NCBI RefSeq assembly: GCF_910592395.1
Contig: NC_088308.1
Location: 29,095,501 to 29,159,500, forward strand
DNA from: Lineus longissimus
Taxonomy: Eukaryota > Nemertea > Pilidiophora > Heteronemertea > Lineidae
Direction: 5' to 3'
DNA length: 64,000 nt
The notes beneath the pieces were generated by a model. It was not told the DNA's origin and ran no database searches. It saw only the letters and a program-made list of their open reading frames with translations. Positions 59,236 through 64,000 of the stretch are shown here, piece after piece. Within the stretch, counting starts at the first letter, position 1. Each line of letters starts with the position of its first letter. A program made the position numbers and the translations under genes.

Positions 59236-61435
59236 ACACAAGGGATGATCAGACCTGAGGGACTTTAGTGCCTGAAATAAGCTCGTATATTTTGGATTAT
59301 GTAATTTCCATAATCTATAGATTTCTCCATTAATTGCCCTTTGCTATGAACCCATGTGCTTCGGTCACACCCAGTCTCTGTCGTGCCTAGTCAGTACAAG
59401 GCTCGGCTGGTTAACCCTTCATATCGGTTTCTTTTGACTGCATAGTAAAGTCTTGTGAAGCATAAGAACGCCGCTGCAATCAGACGTCTGACATCCGAAA
59501 TCGACACCCTTCAATGATGCTCGTAGCTCGAGCTTTTTCTAACTGCTACACTGGTGGTGACATGATGGTGTTGTCATCTAATGAATACCTTGGTGTTGGT
59601 ATTTTGTTTACATAACCTGACATTGGTCGGTTGACTGAAGATTACACCGACCGATTACATCTCCTGGAAACAATTGATTAACAACCCTTACATGTTTCCA
59701 AAACATTTCTTTGATTCAAAACAAATACGTCATCATCGTTTACTATGTTCAGAGCATTGATGAGCGTTTATCTGAAGCCTGTGACTCATGCTAACAATGG
59801 ATTTAAATGTCCAAGTCTTGTTCTGGAAATTAACTGTTAAATTTCGTCGATCTTGTCAATAGATTTTTCATTAGGAGATTAATCCTTGTAGAGTTGAGGT
59901 TGGGTGAAGTGTCGATTGATACCTTGATTGGGAGGGAAATACTGGTGATGACAAACAGCAGGCTAATTGGTTGCGTCTGACCATTAATTGTTTATCAATA
60001 GTTATCTTCCTCACTGTTCGGAATGACTAGCGTAAGCTTGACTTAAATGGTCGTATCGGAACGCCCTTCTGATGATACCACACGGTACGAGTGATTGATT
60101 TTTGGGACATATGTTAGTCAGGTGTAACTGAATAAGTCCAAGATGCCAATGTCATGCTTTAAAGACTCAGTGGACTGCTTGATGTTGCCCTTTTTTCAAA
60201 GATAACTGGATCACAAATTAGCAGCGTTCGTCGAAGACGTTATTTTCATGTCTGTTGCAAAGATGTCATTATTGAAAGAACAAATCAAATCTGCGAATCC
60301 CGAAAAGTGTACATGTCTCCCTTCGATATGTTATGTCCCAAGAAAGATTAGGAGCAACATTTCCCGGCCTTTCTACATATAAGTAAACATATCATTTGAT
60401 GTGATTCAATAATATCCTATCTCTCGTCTGCTCTCTCATAATCATGATTTAGATCGGTAATTGACGGGAGCAAGAAGTTGCAGGACTTCTCCAGGTGAAA
60501 CGAAGGCTTCTTAACCGTCGGTAACCAGTTCCTAACTCTTGCTAAGTATGTTATAGGCAATTGTTGGCCCTTTAGGAAGAGAGAGAGACAAATTATATTG
60601 TGGCTTTTGTAAGCGTTCTGTGTTCCTAAAGTTCTAATATAGGGTCCATATTGCTCGTATATTGTAGACTATACTTGTTATGACATTTTTGAGAGGCTCC
60701 TTTATGGCTTCTGTGTCAACAAGCCGCGGGCATTTTCTTTCTTCACGTCGGATCGCCCTCGGGAAGGTCTGTGAGCAATCTCATAGGACAGGTTATCCAT
60801 ATTTCATGTCACACTGATCATCTCCCGCCAGAATGAGCCTTTTGTTTTTACACTCGATTGGAGACTCTAGATCATAATGGGAATCTTCAGGGATATCATA
60901 GGCAGAGTTTGGTGTCGGTCCGGTAGTGTCCTTCACGAGGCGCACACCCTTCCCGTGAATCATGTTGCAGGGTGATGCGACTGGCGCTGGATCATATCTA
61001 AATGATCTTTTCTATCTCTGTGACCACTCGACTAGAAAAGTGCTTCGTTTAGGCGTGAAAAAGTGAATCTTTTAAATTAGGCATTGAATATGTTAGGGGG
61101 AATGGGGAGTTTTAAGTTGAGTTATCCGCTTCATTTGAATAAAGTTAAATTTTTCTACAATTAAGTGGTTGTTATACAAAGGGATGGTGTCAACGCAGGA
61201 AACACGACATCATCTCGACTAGTGGCTTGCCGCGTGTGATCTTCTATCTCGGCTTCTGGTGACATTGTGGTTCATCTCTGTCACATCGAGGTCTAATCAT
61301 TTCGATCCACGGCTTTGAAATGCGAGTCAAGTTTAAAGAAGCGTACATATCGTTCACTTTCGCTTGACCTGTTCTCAGGTTCATCACCCAATTAACACAC
61401 ATGGGTGGAATAGGGGAAGTTAGAAAAGATGCCTT
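59236..61435. other. Intergenic segment, no gene seen
   Basis: About 2.2 kb of AT-rich sequence without recognisable coding, RNA or repeat features. Confidence 0.45.
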
Positions 61436-61439
61436 CCTC

Positions 61440-61505
61440 ACGCCGACTGTGAGGTTCGAACTGGTGACATCTTCGCCGCCAGCCGAGAGTCCGAGCCACG
61501 AGTCC
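61440..61505 (-). repeat. tRNA-derived SINE-like unit
   Basis: Minus strand: an A-box-like TGGCTCGGACTCTCGG is followed by a B-box-like AGTTCGAACCTC at the spacing of a Pol III internal promoter. The stems do not pair as in a functional tRNA. Confidence 0.38.
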
Positions 61506-64000
61506 ACAGCGGTTCCTTTAAATCAACTAAAATTGCTTCACTTCTTTGATTAGATTCCATCGCAAGCATGTACCGAAGACAAAACTGATTAACTTGAATC
61601 AGAGCGAGACACACCGGTGACAAGTCCCGGGGGATCGGGCGCATCTTTGAAGTAGAGCTTTAGGCAGAAACAATAGAAATGAGTGACTTTACCTATCATC
61701 GTAATTGATTTGAGGCGCAATTGTGAATATATGGTCCAGTGACTCTGAGAGGTTAAGTCTGATTGGCGGTTTGTTTGAGGTCGGTTTTTGTGGTCTTACA
61801 AAAAAGGGCTTGTCTAAAAGTGGGCAAGGAGAGGAAACGTCATTATCATTATCATTATTATCTTGAAGGAAACCCCTGAACCCGAACTTAACAAACTCAG
61901 TAATCTCCAATAAACATGCAAACAGTCCATACCGAGTGGGTTACAAGTGCCTTTCTAGTCTCTCAAAGAAGATGATAAGAGTATTCATCATTCATGATGC
62001 GTTCTTCAAGAATGCTTTAAAGCCACTTGATCGTCTGAATAAGGAGACAGCGCCTCGGATCGTCGTGAGGATGATTCAGAAAGGCAGCACACATCTGACG
62101 GAATGGGAAGAAAACGAAAGAAACCGATTAGAAAATATGTTGTTTCAGAGAAATGTTTTGATTAATAAGAAAGATACAAGTTGTTCAAGCTTCTATGGCG
62201 GAATGGTTTGAGCTGTTAATGTTGTAGCAGTTTTTAGAACATTCATGTTGGTGCGGTGGAAAGTAAGTTGTTTGCTTAGTGCTATCATTGTGGTCCTTGC
62301 AGTTGCTTGATGGCATATTGGTGCATAATGTCACCAGACTCTCGGCTTTTATACAAATGCACTTGGATGTCGGCCTAAACTGTTCTGTTCCGACTCAGCT
62401 GAAGCCAACTCATTCAACTCAGAGCCAAGCTTTTTTTCTGGGTAAATTACAGATCCAATTTTGCTCTCATCTAAATCATGATAAAATCTCTTTCCGATTA
62501 TCCAGCTGATCCCAAAACAATTTGAATTAAAAATCATGAATTTTTAAACACAGATAAGAGACATGCCCCACTCTTACGATACACAAGAGGTCATTTCAAG
62601 GAAAAATTAAATGGATTTATCGAAATTGCCATTTCAGCCATATGTTTTTCCCATGTTTTCACCAATTACAAAAAAAAATCCTTTTAAACACTTGAGTTTT
62701 GCGATGTTTTAAAAAAATTGACTTTGACAGACTCGAAGCATGATTTGAAAATTTAATGTCGTATGAGGTATAAGGGGACAGTTCTTGCACATGCGACACT
62801 TTGCCTAAACGAATTATGAAACAAGAGTAAGCCACTGGGCTGGAGCTCTCTCCCTCGGGGTGTCTTTTTCTTTGTCGCAATGTTCTTACTGGTTAACAGA
62901 AACAGTGACACATTAACCAACTGAGCAAGATGGCTTTGTCATGCGTATCAAGTCGCCACAAAATGTTTTCAGAGTGGTTACACCCAAATGGACCTTGGGG
63001 GAGGTGATTAAAGGAATTAATGGGATAACTAATGGTATCCAGTCATGATTGAGAAACCTGGCCATTACTTTTCATCTTCTTCAACTGTATCAGTCGAGTG
63101 CAGATTCATGTATTGTTCTTTTTCGTTTGCTCATGAAGCCTGGACCAAAAAGTTAAAAGTAAACAAGGGTAGAGGGTATTAGGGTATCATCCGAGTTACA
63201 CTTCAAACCCGCTCAAGCCCGAAACCTTTCAGTAGACATCCGATGAGCTGTTAAACAAGCGCTGTAACCTGAGCTTTTCTGCCTGGTACCCGGCATCCCG
63301 TTTTCCTCCTGGCTGGAAGAAGGCAAGTAAGACAAAGGGACCTGCCTAAAGTCTCACACTGAAAGTGGAGATCGAACCAGTAACTCTCCTATATGGTCAA
63401 ATGTTCGAAATTCTCATTAACTCCTTCATCAAGATAGCCCTATCTTTTCCCATCAGCAGCTCCCCTCAGAAGTGTTCATTACCAACACTTCCTGGACTAG
63501 ATGCGGCCCTATATGCCACTCTCCGGTCTCTCTGACCCACCCTGACCCTTACTTTATAGTCCATGATGAAACCTTAGTACCAATCTCCCAGAGGATATGA
63601 CTCACCTATACTCACTTTTATCCGATATGACAAAACCAGAAAACACGATTGAAACTTTTGCTGGAGGCACTGCTGCTCTTCCTGCTGGTTAAGGTGAGTT
63701 AAATGTAGACAGTCAGTGGGAAAATGACACTCATCAGTTAACCCTCTGTGAATCGCAAATGCATTGTTAATAATAATTGTTGAAAAGGCACAGTTGCTGT
63801 ACTCTTCTATGGAAAAATACTTTATAGTAAACGATTTTCGCGGTTTGAGTCCTATCAGTTTGGCACATCTGCTCAAGACTTTTCCTCCGCCCTGATGGGA
63901 CGACTAGTGGTCGTTCTAGACCTTGATTCTCATCAGTCGTTTGGAGAACTCATCAGTCGACCCTTTGATCAAGTCATCCAATCATCATTCTCTCTCGACT
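61506..64000. other. Intergenic segment, no gene seen
   Basis: No recognisable gene to the window end. It contains a short ATT/ATC microsatellite at about 61,840-61,862 and a lone B-box-like sequence near 63,375 (minus strand) without an A box. Confidence 0.45.

Noticed and set aside
63361-63385. B-box-like TGGTTCGATCTCC on the minus strand
   Set aside because: No A box lies at the right distance and no tRNA-like fold can be made.
1-64000. Bacterial or phage systems (CRISPR, operons, rRNA)
   Set aside because: No direct-repeat/spacer array, no Shine-Dalgarno-led compact genes and no rRNA; the spliced gene structure is animal.

Overview
The window is animal (metazoan) nuclear DNA. Coding sequence is cut into many short exons with canonical GT/AG introns, intergenic distances are long, and fragments of DNA transposons, a LINE and tRNA-derived SINE-like units are scattered through it. 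The protein families and the low gene density fit a marine invertebrate bilaterian, but the species cannot be named from the sequence. No prokaryotic gene organisation is present.

Positions 848-28,008 (minus strand) hold one very large gene that I assembled by hand from 37 exons into a polycystin-1-like receptor/channel subunit of about 3,700 residues. In order it has a signal peptide split over two exons, a WSC domain, a Cys-rich module, a series of PKD-type Ig-like repeats, an REJ region, a GAIN domain ending in an intact GPS cleavage motif (CTCNHLT), a first membrane helix, a PLAT domain, and ten more helices ending in a polycystin cation-channel domain. Intron phases agree at every junction except the 5' edge of one REJ exon (near 13,512-13,650), where I find no usable acceptor.

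Positions 28,009-28,995 are a divergent intergenic region of about 1 kb. It carries an RFX X-box-like palindrome (28,288-28,301), a CCAAT box and a perfect NRF1-type palindrome (28,180-28,189), all upstream of the polycystin start. Head-to-head on the plus strand, 28,996-30,331 encodes a small four-exon, two-helix membrane protein of 161 residues that I do not recognise. The arrangement suggests a shared, possibly cilium-linked promoter.

From about 31.5 kb to 64 kb I find no gene I can name. This stretch holds a LINE 3' end whose C-terminal codons are tandemly amplified (93-bp units, 47,584-47,931), two short tandem repeats (about 34.73 and 49.78 kb), long G and C homopolymers, a possible three-exon transcript at 51.36-53.77 kb, a CpG-rich block at about 59.1 kb, and AT-rich intergenic sequence. 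It may be a regulatory gene desert. The introns of the polycystin gene contain a MITE-like inverted repeat (26,016-26,186), a pogo/Tigger-like terminus (18,945) related to one at 30,759, and a tRNA-derived SINE-like unit (about 21,060).
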